From a virus: a DNA stretch of 20,968 nt. Location: the IMG/VR virus record IMGVR_UViG_3300022072_000172, positions 1-20,968 of that record. One strand, 5' to 3'. The translations under genes were made by a program, and so were the position numbers. The notes beneath the pieces were generated by a model. The model was given only the letters and a program-made list of their open reading frames with translations. It made no database searches and had not been told where the DNA came from. Shown one piece after another: positions 14,301-20,968 of this stretch (position 1 is its first letter; the number at the start of each line of letters is the position of its first letter).

Positions 14301-15097
14301 TAATGTACTGCGTCCTTTTTCATACTTGCGGAATGGTGAATAACAATAGGTGGATTATCTACTAGATTGTGTTTTTTAGTCTCAGGATTAATCCTAAAAG
14401 AAGTAAACCAGTTCCATCTATAATTTTCTTTAAAAATACCTATTTTAATATCTTTATATCTATCAACCTTATTGGTCATCCACCACAAGGTAAACTGATC
14501 CCATCGCAACATAGTTTGAGGGGTGTCTTCTGGAAACCATCTTTGATTGGGACCAACATCAACGTTATTGTACACTTCTTCTTGGACTTGGAATTTTTCC
14601 CACCAATCTTGCATAAATTCTCTAACAACTGGATTTCTCATATCGTATAGACAAACGCCACCGCAGAGTGTTAAGTCAATAAGATCTCCAGTGCTAGGAA
14701 TCTTAGCCGTAACCTCGACAAAGGATCCAGCTGCTCTATTGTCTTTGGTTAGCTCTACGAATACAAGATCATTATCTTCAAGCTGATCCCAGATAGTAAC
14801 AATATCTTCATGCTCAACTTCACAGTCAGCATCAATATAGAATGTAATATCAAAAGGTGAATTAGCCATACCGTATAGCTTAGCACGAATGTGGTTCGTG
14901 CATGAAAAGACTTGGATTCTAGGATCTTCAGCTCTACTGTCTAAAAATCGATCTTCTGTGAAAAGTGCAAACTGAGCCTCAGGGTAGTAGTCCCATATAG
15001 ATTCAATAAGGTTAATTGCCGAATAATAAAATGCGGGCTTTTTAGATGCAACTATTACAAATCCCTTAGACGGACTCTGGTGTTGGGATAGATTCAT
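14300..15097 (-). CDS. Glycosyltransferase-like protein, GT-A fold with DxD (265 residues)
   Basis: Residues 12-20 (GFVIVASKK) form the first strand, followed by a helix and AQFALFTED. The HIRAKLYGMANSPFD stretch (69-83) and TFYIDADCEVEHEDI (85-99) place a DxD (Asp89-Ala-Asp91) as in GT8-like transferases. CGGVCLYDMRN is the expected product-side loop. The C-terminal part is Trp-rich (RWDQFTLWWMTNK, NYRWNWF) and ends with a conserved-looking IHHSASMKK. The protein is similar in plan to the enzyme at 12810-13562 but clearly divergent. The first 32 bases of the gene overlap the end of the preceding gene in another frame. The ATG has AGGAAG about 9 bases upstream. Donor and acceptor are unknown. 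Confidence 0.83.
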   Translation of the reverse strand: MNLSQHQSPSKGFVIVASKKPAFYYSAINLIESIWDYYPEAQFALFTEDRFLDSRAEDPRIQVFSCTNHIRAKLYGMANSPFDITFYIDADCEVEHEDIVTIWDQLEDNDLVFVELTKDNRAAGSFVEVTAKIPSTGDLIDLTLCGGVCLYDMRNPVVREFMQDWWEKFQVQEEVYNNVDVGPNQRWFPEDTPQTMLRWDQFTLWWMTNKVDRYKDIKIGIFKENYRWNWFTSFRINPETKKHNLVDNPPIVIHHSASMKKDAVH

Positions 15098-15530
15098 TAT
15101 TATATTCTTCCTGGATCAACAAAGAAAGATAAGCCTGCATTTCGAAAATGCTTTTAGACTTTCTGATTTTGGCTTTTAATTTTCTATTTTTAGAATTTTT
15201 TACCGGCTCAATCTCAAAAACTTCAAGCTTAGCATTAAAAAGATTCTCAAGCTTTTGAGCTTGTATTCTTTCTTCTTGAGCTTTCTTATCGCTTTTTCGT
15301 CTATTCTTATGACGCTCTTCTCTTTCTTTAGTATTCTCATTAATCTTTTCAATTGTATTTTGATCAATGATTTGCTGAAAATCTTTATTAATAGATCCAT
15401 CAGCCTGATACTTAGAAACTGTGGCAGTAGAAGATGTTTCTTTACCGTCTTCATGAATAATAAAAAGCTTTGCAGTAATTCTATCTTTTTGATAATTTTC
15501 CCAGAAGGGAAATTTCCATTCTTTTTTCAT
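15066..15530 (-). CDS. Highly charged, coiled-coil-like protein of unknown function (154 residues)
   Basis: I do not recognise this family with a known function. The N-terminus is aromatic (WKFPFWENYQKDRITAKLFI, residues 4-23), a beta-type segment with SSTATVSKYQADGSINKDF follows, and residues about 60-112 are an almost uninterrupted charged helix (NENTKEREERHKNRRKSDKK...). A basic stretch NSKNRKLKAKIRKSK (112-126) precedes the last helix FEMQAYLSLLIQEE. The arrangement suggests a coiled coil or an RNA- or protein-binding helper. It sits directly after the two tetrapeptide-repeat fibres and before the glycosyltransferase, so a fibre assembly chaperone is conceivable but not supported beyond position. 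The ATG has a GAGGT ribosome-binding site. The 3' end overlaps the next gene by 32 bases. Confidence 0.78.
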   Translation of the reverse strand: MKKEWKFPFWENYQKDRITAKLFIIHEDGKETSSTATVSKYQADGSINKDFQQIIDQNTIEKINENTKEREERHKNRRKSDKKAQEERIQAQKLENLFNAKLEVFEIEPVKNSKNRKLKAKIRKSKSIFEMQAYLSLLIQEEYNNESIPTPESV

Positions 15531-15537
15531 AGTAACC

Positions 15538-18500
15538 TCATGCTGTTCGAACGTATAATGTATATATCTCTAGAGTTTCGTCTGTTCCTTGGACGGTGGA
15601 AGCCGTATAGTCGCCAATAAAGTTGCCAGTATAATTGCCTATAAAGTTGCCTATATAATCACCAATATAGTTACCTGTGTAATCTGCAGTATAGTTACCA
15701 ATAAACTCTCCGGTATAATCTGAAACATAATTGCCTAAGAAATTACCTTCATAATGTGCTACATAGTCACCCACAAAGTTTCCTGTGTATTCAGCAGTAT
15801 ATTCGCCTACGTAATTACCAATAAAGTCACCAGTATAATCCCCAATAAAGTCACCAGTGTAATCTGCAATGTAGTTGCCGATAAAGTTACCCAAATAATC
15901 AGCAATATAGTTACCTACAAAGTCACCGGTATAATCAGCAAGATAATTACCTAAGAAATTACCACCTACATAGTTACCGTCATAGTGAGCAACATAGTTA
16001 CCAGCATATGCAACTTCTCGTGTTCGGGTAAAATCTTGCGCCCTAACGCGTGTATAATCTACAGTAGAATCTCTTGTACTATTTCTTGTGTAGTTTACAG
16101 TAGAAGTTCTTTGACTGTTTCTGGTACTGTCTCTGGTAAAGTTTACTGTAGAATCTTTCGTGGAAGTTCTGAGTGAAGTTCTCGTATAGTTAACAGTAGA
16201 CGTACGCTGACTTAATCTTGTGTAATCAACGGTGCTTGTTCTTTGTGAAGTTCTAGTTGAGGTGCGTTGATAGTTAACAGTAGACGTACGCTGACTTAAT
16301 CTTGTGTAATCGACAGTGCTTGTTCTTTGTGAAGTTCTAGTAGAAGATCTTGTACTAGTTCGAGTAAAGTTAGTATTTTCGTTAGCGTAGTCCCCTACAA
16401 AGTTACCAGTATAGTCACCAAGGAAGTTGCCACCTACAAAGTCACCGGTATAGTCACCGAGGAAGTTACCTCCTACAAAGTCACCGAGGAAGTTGCCGCC
16501 TACGAAGTCACCGGTATAGTTCCCTACAAAGTTACCGCCTACGAAGTCACCAAGAAAGTTGCCTGCATAGGTTGCATTTAGTCTGTTTCTTGTGCTAGTT
16601 CGAGTAAAGTTAGCAGCGTAGTCACCGGTGTAGTTACCAGCATAGTCACCAAGGAAGTTACCGCCTACAAAGTTACCTATAAAGTCAGAAGAATAGTTAC
16701 CTATAAAGTTACCAGCAAATGCTCTAGTTGAACTTCTAGTAATCGTACGAGTACTAGTTCGAAGAAAGTTAGCCGCGTAGTCCCCTACAAAGTTACCAGC
16801 AAAGTTACCAACAAAGTCTCCAATGTAGTACTTAATGCCACCACCAAAGTATGCTGGTGAGCCGCCATAATATTGCACGCTGCCACCCTGAAGAGCGCGT
16901 ATTCTTGTACTTGTCCGAGTAGAAGTTCTTGTGCTAGTACGAAGAAAGTTAGCTAGGTAGTCACCGACGTAGTTACCATCAAAGTTACCAGCAAAAGCCC
17001 TAGTGGAACTTCTCGTAGAAGTTCTAGCATATGGGACAAGCGAATTTCTAGTATAATCTACAGTAGAATATCGGGTACTTGTACGATTACTAACCCGAGT
17101 AAAGTTAGCTAGGTAGTTACCGGCATAGTCACCAAGGAAGTATGTAAGCGAACTTCTTGTAGAGGTACGTTGATAGTTCACAGTCGAAGTTCTTGTAGAG
17201 GTACGTTGATAGTTCACAGTCGAAGTACGTTGATAGTTCACAGTCGAGGTGCGTTGACTATTTCTTGTATAGTTCACAGTAGACGTGCGTTGACTTAATC
17301 TAGTGCTAGTTCTGGTATAATTTTGGGTACCAATGTAATCTCCGACAAAGTTACCGGCAAAGTTACCAGCATAGTCACCAAGGAAGTTACCGCCAACAAA
17401 GTTACCAGTATAGTCGCCAAGAAAGTTACCGCCAACAAAATCCCCTAAAAAGTTACCAGCATAGTCACCAAGGAAGTTACCGCCAATAAAGTTACCAGTA
17501 TAGTCGCCAAGAAAGTTACCGCCAACAAAGTCTCCAACATAGTTACCAGCATAGTCACCGATAAAGTTACCCTGATAGTTACCTATAAAGTTACCGGTAT
17601 AGTCTCCTAGGAAGTTGCCACCAATAAAGTCACCAGTGTAATCGCCAATAAAGTTACCCTGATAGTTACCCGTAAAGTTACCCTCGTAGTTACCAGCAAA
17701 GTTACCACCAACGTAATTACCGAGATAAGTAGTAGCGTAGTTACCAAGATACGTCGACTCTCTTGTTCGTGTAAAATCAAGATTAGATACTCTTGTACTA
17801 TTTCTACTAAATGCCGCGGTAGAAACTCTAGTACTGTCACTAGTAAAACTAGTTTGACTTACTCTTGTGTAGTTACCCAAGAAAGTCTGTAGAGAATTTC
17901 TAGTGCTATCACGATTAAAATTATTAGTAAATTCTGTAGTGCTTTCTCTGATATAGTTTGCTGAGAAGTTGACAAGACTTGTTCTGGTGTACTCCGAGGA
18001 GAATGCTACCTGGCTTGTACGTACAAAATTTAAAGTACTGACTCGTGAACTGTCACGAGTAAAGTTTTGGGTGCTATCTCTATTAAAGACGTTAGTACTG
18101 TCTCTTGTGTATGCTTCTTCTGCAACCTGTTGTCTGGTATCAAGAGCGGTTCCTTTTGTAACCCATGTACCGGGATCAGTTGGCGTACCTTGTACAGAAC
18201 TTCTTAACTGATACTTACCAACGCCTGTAGTTGATATCCTATCAATTAAATAATACCCAAACGCTTCTTTTATTTCAGCATCCGACATCTCTTGAAAGCC
18301 GGCAAATGCAGAAGCGACGTATTTTATTTTAATAGGTCTTACCGCAGTAGGAACAGTAATCGAGGTTCTTTTCCAAAGCGTGTAATTAATAGTAGTACCA
18401 TCAGATCTGGTATCAGTAAATACATTACTAAGCTCTGCAGACCATCCAGCACCAGGTGAGGAAACTGCTAATCTATAAGCCCCTGGACCATCATTGGTAA

Positions 18501-18864
18501 AAATATAAGAAATGATATCATCAGCAATTGAATTGATATCAGTCGGTATCATCTCGTATGCAGCTCCTGCATCAAAAGATAGAGGCACAACAGTAGGAGC
18601 GGATGGCGCTGTATAATTTTGATATAGATTCGTGGTGGTTGTACTAATCGATAATGAATCGTGAGCACCAGGAGCTTGATCGTAGACTGTATCTGTATGG
18701 GACCCAACCGAATTACCAGAAGTGGTATTCATGTACCAGTTACTGGTGGCGCTTGCCAACCAATTAGCACTTTGCACATTAATATAGTCTAAATCTGAAG
18801 AGGTATTAAACTGTTGTAGGTTTCCCGCGGCATCTTTCAGCTTCAGTAAAGTGCTATTGCTCAT
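15538..18864 (-). CDS. Giant tetrapeptide-repeat fibre-like protein (1108 residues)
   Basis: Residues 1-250 are a non-repetitive domain shared with the next protein upstream; matching landmarks are HTDTVYDQAPGAH, TTTTNLYQNY, FTDTRSDGTTINYTLWKR, EMSDAEIKEAF and LRSSVQGTPTDPGTWVTKGTALDTRQ. From about residue 252 to 1085 the chain is built of four-residue units whose last residue is Phe, Tyr or Ser: xG[N/D][F/Y] blocks (GNFIGDYTGNF) and xR[T/N/D]S or TVNY blocks (TRTSTVNYQRTS). Exceptions are about a dozen five-residue GGNF units and one irregular insert near 655-685. The last 25 residues (IYTLYVRTA end) are shared with the paralogue. There are no Cys residues in the repeat part and no signal or membrane segment. 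I infer a long fibrous virion protein, perhaps a tail or whisker fibre. A GAGGA site precedes the ATG. Confidence 0.85.
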   Translation of the reverse strand: MSNSTLLKLKDAAGNLQQFNTSSDLDYINVQSANWLASATSNWYMNTTSGNSVGSHTDTVYDQAPGAHDSLSISTTTTNLYQNYTAPSAPTVVPLSFDAGAAYEMIPTDINSIADDIISYIFTNDGPGAYRLAVSSPGAGWSAELSNVFTDTRSDGTTINYTLWKRTSITVPTAVRPIKIKYVASAFAGFQEMSDAEIKEAFGYYLIDRISTTGVGKYQLRSSVQGTPTDPGTWVTKGTALDTRQQVAEEAYTRDSTNVFNRDSTQNFTRDSSRVSTLNFVRTSQVAFSSEYTRTSLVNFSANYIRESTTEFTNNFNRDSTRNSLQTFLGNYTRVSQTSFTSDSTRVSTAAFSRNSTRVSNLDFTRTRESTYLGNYATTYLGNYVGGNFAGNYEGNFTGNYQGNFIGDYTGDFIGGNFLGDYTGNFIGNYQGNFIGDYAGNYVGDFVGGNFLGDYTGNFIGGNFLGDYAGNFLGDFVGGNFLGDYTGNFVGGNFLGDYAGNFAGNFVGDYIGTQNYTRTSTRLSQRTSTVNYTRNSQRTSTVNYQRTSTVNYQRTSTRTSTVNYQRTSTRSSLTYFLGDYAGNYLANFTRVSNRTSTRYSTVDYTRNSLVPYARTSTRSSTRAFAGNFDGNYVGDYLANFLRTSTRTSTRTSTRIRALQGGSVQYYGGSPAYFGGGIKYYIGDFVGNFAGNFVGDYAANFLRTSTRTITRSSTRAFAGNFIGNYSSDFIGNFVGGNFLGDYAGNYTGDYAANFTRTSTRNRLNATYAGNFLGDFVGGNFVGNYTGDFVGGNFLGDFVGGNFLGDYTGDFVGGNFLGDYTGNFVGDYANENTNFTRTSTRSSTRTSQRTSTVDYTRLSQRTSTVNYQRTSTRTSQRTSTVDYTRLSQRTSTVNYTRTSLRTSTKDSTVNFTRDSTRNSQRTSTVNYTRNSTRDSTVDYTRVRAQDFTRTREVAYAGNYVAHYDGNYVGGNFLGNYLADYTGDFVGNYIADYLGNFIGNYIADYTGDFIGDYTGDFIGNYVGEYTAEYTGNFVGDYVAHYEGNFLGNYVSDYTGEFIGNYTADYTGNYIGDYIGNFIGNYTGNFIGDYTASTVQGTDETLEIYTLYVRTA
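16187..16354 (-). repeat. Two tandem 84-base copies within the fibre repeat
   Basis: The segments 16187-16270 and 16271-16354 are nearly identical over about the first 70 bases (two differences near TAATC[A/G]AC[G/A]G) and then diverge. The offset of 84 bases is 28 residues, or seven whole four-residue units of the RTS/TVDY type. This looks like a recent in-frame duplication. Confidence 0.85.
17361..17540 (-). repeat. Two tandem 90-base copies within the fibre repeat
   Basis: The segments 17361-17450 and 17451-17540 differ at one base in the first 80. The unit is 30 residues and consists of five four-residue units plus two five-residue GGNF units, so the duplication preserves the register of the array. 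Confidence 0.88.
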
Positions 18865-18873
18865 ATATTGTCC

Positions 18874-20961
18874 TCAAGATACTCTAAGATATAGTGTATA
18901 TATCTCCGCTTGACTGGAGGTAACTTGGATCGTCTGTCCTAGATAATCACCGGTGTAATCTCCGATAAAGTTACCATCGTAGTTACCTATAAATCCACCG
19001 TCGTAGTTTCCTACATACTCTGCAGTATATTCACCTAAAAATTCACCAGTGTAGTTTCCGATAAAATCTTGGTTAGTTACGTACTCCCCGGCATAGTCAC
19101 CGATGTAATCATCCGAAGCGTATTCGCCAACAAAGGTGTTAACGTAGTTACCTACGAAGTCGCCAGTATAGTCGCCAACAAAGTTACCGGTATAGTTACC
19201 TGCAAAGCCCCCGCTATAGTTACCAATGAAGTTACCAGTATAGTTACCTACGAAGTCGCCAGTATAGTCGCCAACAAAGTTACCGGTATAATTGCCAACA
19301 AAGTTACCGCCAACAAAGTCTCCAGCGTAGTTACCTGCAAATGCTCTGGTAGAACTTCGCGTTGATGTTCTAGTAAAATTAGAAACATACTCGCCTAGGA
19401 AGTTACCGCCAGTAAAGTTACCGGTGTAATCTCCGATAAAGTTACCAGTATAGTTGCCAATGAAATTACCCTCGTAAGCTGGACTCACATAGTATTCAAC
19501 TCTACTACCGAAAGTGTCCGAACGAATATCTTGCCTAATTCTAGTAGAGGTTCTAGTAAATACGTCACCGATGTAGTTGCCAATGAAATTACCCTCGTAA
19601 GCTGCACCACCAAAGTATACTATTTTACCACCGTAAGTTGCTGATGAACCACCCCCATCAATTCTAGTAGAAGTTCGGGTAAAATCGCCACCTGTTCTTA
19701 TTCTAGTAGAAACCCTTGTATAGTCCACTGTAGAGGTTCTTACGAAAGCAGTAACGTAGTCACCAACGAAGTTACCCGCAAATGCATTGGTAGAGTTTCG
19801 GGTGGAAGTACGTGTATAATTTACTGTAGAGGTCCTAGAATAATCTACCGTTGCCGACCGTGTATAATTTACTGTAGAGTTGCTAGAATAATCTACCGTG
19901 CTCGACCGTGTATAATTTACTGTAGAGGTCCTAGAATAATCTACCGTGCTATCCCGTGTAAAAGCATTCGTAGAAGTTCTGGTAAAGTTTGCGGTATATT
20001 CACCTACGTAAGTACCAGCAACATTTGTTGGACCGGACACATAGTTACCAGCATAATTACCCACAAAGGTCACAGCACTCACATAGTTACCTAGATAATT
20101 TACCCCGGAATTTCTTGTAAAAGCTCTAGTGGAAGTTCTGGTAAAGTTACCTGACGTGCCTCTGGTAGAATTTCTAGTAGAGGTTCGTTGGCTATTTCGT
20201 GTGTAATTTACATCTGCTGTATTTTGCTTAGTGTCAACTGCTGTACCACGACTTACCCATGTACCAGTAGCGGTTGGTGCGCCTTGGGCAGAAGTCCTTA
20301 ACAGATAAGATCCAATCCCGCCCGACGTAACTCTATTTTTTACAGCTTGACCGAAAAGATCCCGAATCTCTGTGTCGCTCATTTCTTTAAGATCTGAACC
20401 AAATAATTTTACAGGTTGAACTGCAGTAGGTTGAGTTGGAAGATTTTTCTTATACAAGTTATACGTTATACTAGTCCCATCGGTTCTAGTATCAGTAAAA
20501 AGGCTAGATATAAAAAGAGTATGCCCTGCTGGTGCAGAAGTGTCAATACGATATGAAAAATAGTCGTCACCGAACACTTTTTCTAAAAGTCTGTCTGCAA
20601 TAACATTAAGATCGGAAGATGTAGTAGCTTTAAGATCAGTCTCCCCGTCTACCAGAGTTACCGGATCCACGCTTGCAAGTGTTGCATTACCTGAAAAGTT
20701 TTGATAAAGAGTAGTAGTGGTAGAAGAAGATGTGATAGAAGATCCGGGGTGAGTACCTACTGCTTGATCGAAAAGGGTATCAGTATAGGATCCAATGCTA
20801 GTACCATTAGACAAAGATTTGCTTAATACGCCAGCTTCACCAGCTGTAGAATTAAATAGTTTATTTGCAACCCAATATGCTAAATAATCTTCTTCACTTT
20901 CTGAAATTTGTTGAAGATCGTAAGTATTGATCTTCTTGACCAAATGTTTGGTAATAGCCAT
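18874..20961 (-). CDS. Second tetrapeptide-repeat fibre-like protein (695 residues), paralogue of the 1108-residue protein
   Basis: Residues 1-250 match the N-terminal domain of the next gene: YTDTLFDQAVGTH, TTTTLYQNF, FTDTRTDGTSITYNLYKK, EMSDTEIRDLF and LRTSAQGAPTATGTWVSRGTAVDTKQ. Residues about 251-672 are four-residue repeats: Arg/Ser-type and TVDY/TVNY units dominate the first part, GNFxGDY units the second. Two irregular inserts occur at about 432-455 and 473-495. The last 22 residues (EIYTLYLRVS) match the paralogue's tail. The stop lies 9 bases before the next ATG. The start codon at 20961 is only 7 bases from the window edge, so its ribosome-binding site and promoter are not visible; a slightly longer N-terminus cannot be excluded. 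The role is inferred to be a fibrous virion appendage. Confidence 0.84.
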   Translation of the reverse strand: MAITKHLVKKINTYDLQQISESEEDYLAYWVANKLFNSTAGEAGVLSKSLSNGTSIGSYTDTLFDQAVGTHPGSSITSSSTTTTLYQNFSGNATLASVDPVTLVDGETDLKATTSSDLNVIADRLLEKVFGDDYFSYRIDTSAPAGHTLFISSLFTDTRTDGTSITYNLYKKNLPTQPTAVQPVKLFGSDLKEMSDTEIRDLFGQAVKNRVTSGGIGSYLLRTSAQGAPTATGTWVSRGTAVDTKQNTADVNYTRNSQRTSTRNSTRGTSGNFTRTSTRAFTRNSGVNYLGNYVSAVTFVGNYAGNYVSGPTNVAGTYVGEYTANFTRTSTNAFTRDSTVDYSRTSTVNYTRSSTVDYSSNSTVNYTRSATVDYSRTSTVNYTRTSTRNSTNAFAGNFVGDYVTAFVRTSTVDYTRVSTRIRTGGDFTRTSTRIDGGGSSATYGGKIVYFGGAAYEGNFIGNYIGDVFTRTSTRIRQDIRSDTFGSRVEYYVSPAYEGNFIGNYTGNFIGDYTGNFTGGNFLGEYVSNFTRTSTRSSTRAFAGNYAGDFVGGNFVGNYTGNFVGDYTGDFVGNYTGNFIGNYSGGFAGNYTGNFVGDYTGDFVGNYVNTFVGEYASDDYIGDYAGEYVTNQDFIGNYTGEFLGEYTAEYVGNYDGGFIGNYDGNFIGDYTGDYLGQTIQVTSSQAEIYTLYLRVS
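19145..19291 (-). repeat. 96-base offset direct repeat in the 695-residue fibre
   Basis: About 50 bases beginning at 19145 recur, essentially without change, beginning at 19241. The 96-base offset is 32 residues, or eight whole four-residue units of the GNY/GDF/GDY type. Confidence 0.85.
19811..19954 (-). repeat. Three tandem 48-base copies in the 695-residue fibre
   Basis: Copies begin at 19811, 19859 and 19907, each opening with CGTGTATAATTTACTGTAGA on the + strand and differing at only a few positions. The unit encodes 16 residues (four four-residue units of the TVDY, SRTS, TVNY and TRxS kind). Confidence 0.87.
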
Positions 20962-20968
20962 TATTTAA

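Larger units (their letters stand above)
15610..18114 (-). repeat. Four-residue (12-base) repeat domain of the 1108-residue fibre
   Basis: About 830 residues, or roughly 200 units of four. On the + strand the DNA shows recurring 'aaagttacc', 'atagtcacc', 'atagttacc' and 'agttctagt' words spaced in twelves. Synonymous codons vary widely, so most of the array is old and held by selection on the protein. A few stretches are near-identical tandem copies (16187-16354, 17361-17540). Confidence 0.92.
18946..20211 (-). repeat. Four-residue (12-base) repeat domain of the 695-residue fibre
   Basis: About 420 residues, or roughly 100 units, of the same two classes as in the neighbouring gene. Only two five-residue GGNF units occur here, compared with about twelve in the 1108-residue protein. 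Local near-identical copies are seen at 19811-19954 and 19145-19291. Confidence 0.9.

Noticed and set aside
15610-18114. CRISPR-like appearance of many short direct repeats
   Set aside because: The repeats are a continuous coding sequence with period 12 and no unique spacers of constant length.
15754-19365. + strand frames rich in VTNKVTSIV-type repeats opposite the giant fibres (for example 15754-15954 and 19069-19365)
   Set aside because: They are the reverse complement of the 12-base repeat and inherit its period; no start signals or known family.

Overview
The window is part of the virion-morphogenesis region of a T4-like (straboviral/'T4 superfamily') myovirus. The evidence is an unbroken run of proteins recognisable as T4 gp13-gp14-gp15-gp16-gp17-gp18-gp19 in T4 order, followed by the first codons of a probable gp20. 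All genes lie on the minus strand, so the window reads from right to left. The sequence is moderately AT-rich. The shortened core proteins, the large 'structural protein' fibres and the missing gp9-gp12/fibritin resemble marine T4-like phages (cyanophage or other marine-bacterium phages) more than coliphage T4. That assignment is by recognition, not by a search, and the host cannot be read from the sequence.

Layout in transcription order. (1) 20961-15538: two very large paralogous proteins. They share an N-terminal domain of about 245 residues and a short C-terminal tail. Between these lies a long domain built almost entirely of four-residue repeats that alternate between xG[N/D][F/Y] blocks and xRxS blocks. 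(2) 15530-12810: a charged coiled-coil-like protein, a DxD glycosyltransferase, a 2OG-Fe(II)-oxygenase-like protein and a second DxD glycosyltransferase. (3) 12760-7112: a small Ig-like structural protein, a 76-residue protein, and two long fibre-like proteins with internal repeats. (4) 7083-4074: neck proteins gp13 and gp14, sheath terminator gp15 and terminase small subunit gp16, tightly packed. (5) 4081-109: terminase large subunit gp17, tail sheath gp18 and tail tube gp19. (6) 44-1: start of the probable portal gp20.

Regulation. Three exact T4-type late promoter boxes (TATAAATA) sit on the coding strand in intergenic gaps, ahead of the 113-residue gene, gp13 and gp18. Two strong hairpins, after gp19 and after the 585-residue fibre gene, each lie just downstream of a TATATAA box. 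Many genes overlap or touch, which suggests translational coupling.

The most unusual content is the pair of tetrapeptide-repeat fibres and the glycosyltransferase/oxygenase cassette next to them. Tandem DNA duplications inside the fibres are nearly all multiples of 12 bp, so the repeats grow and shrink in whole four-residue units. I infer an adhesin/fibre module that may be modified after translation; this is not shown by the sequence. I saw no tRNA, integrase, insertion sequence or CRISPR array, and no gene-free stretch over 300 bases.
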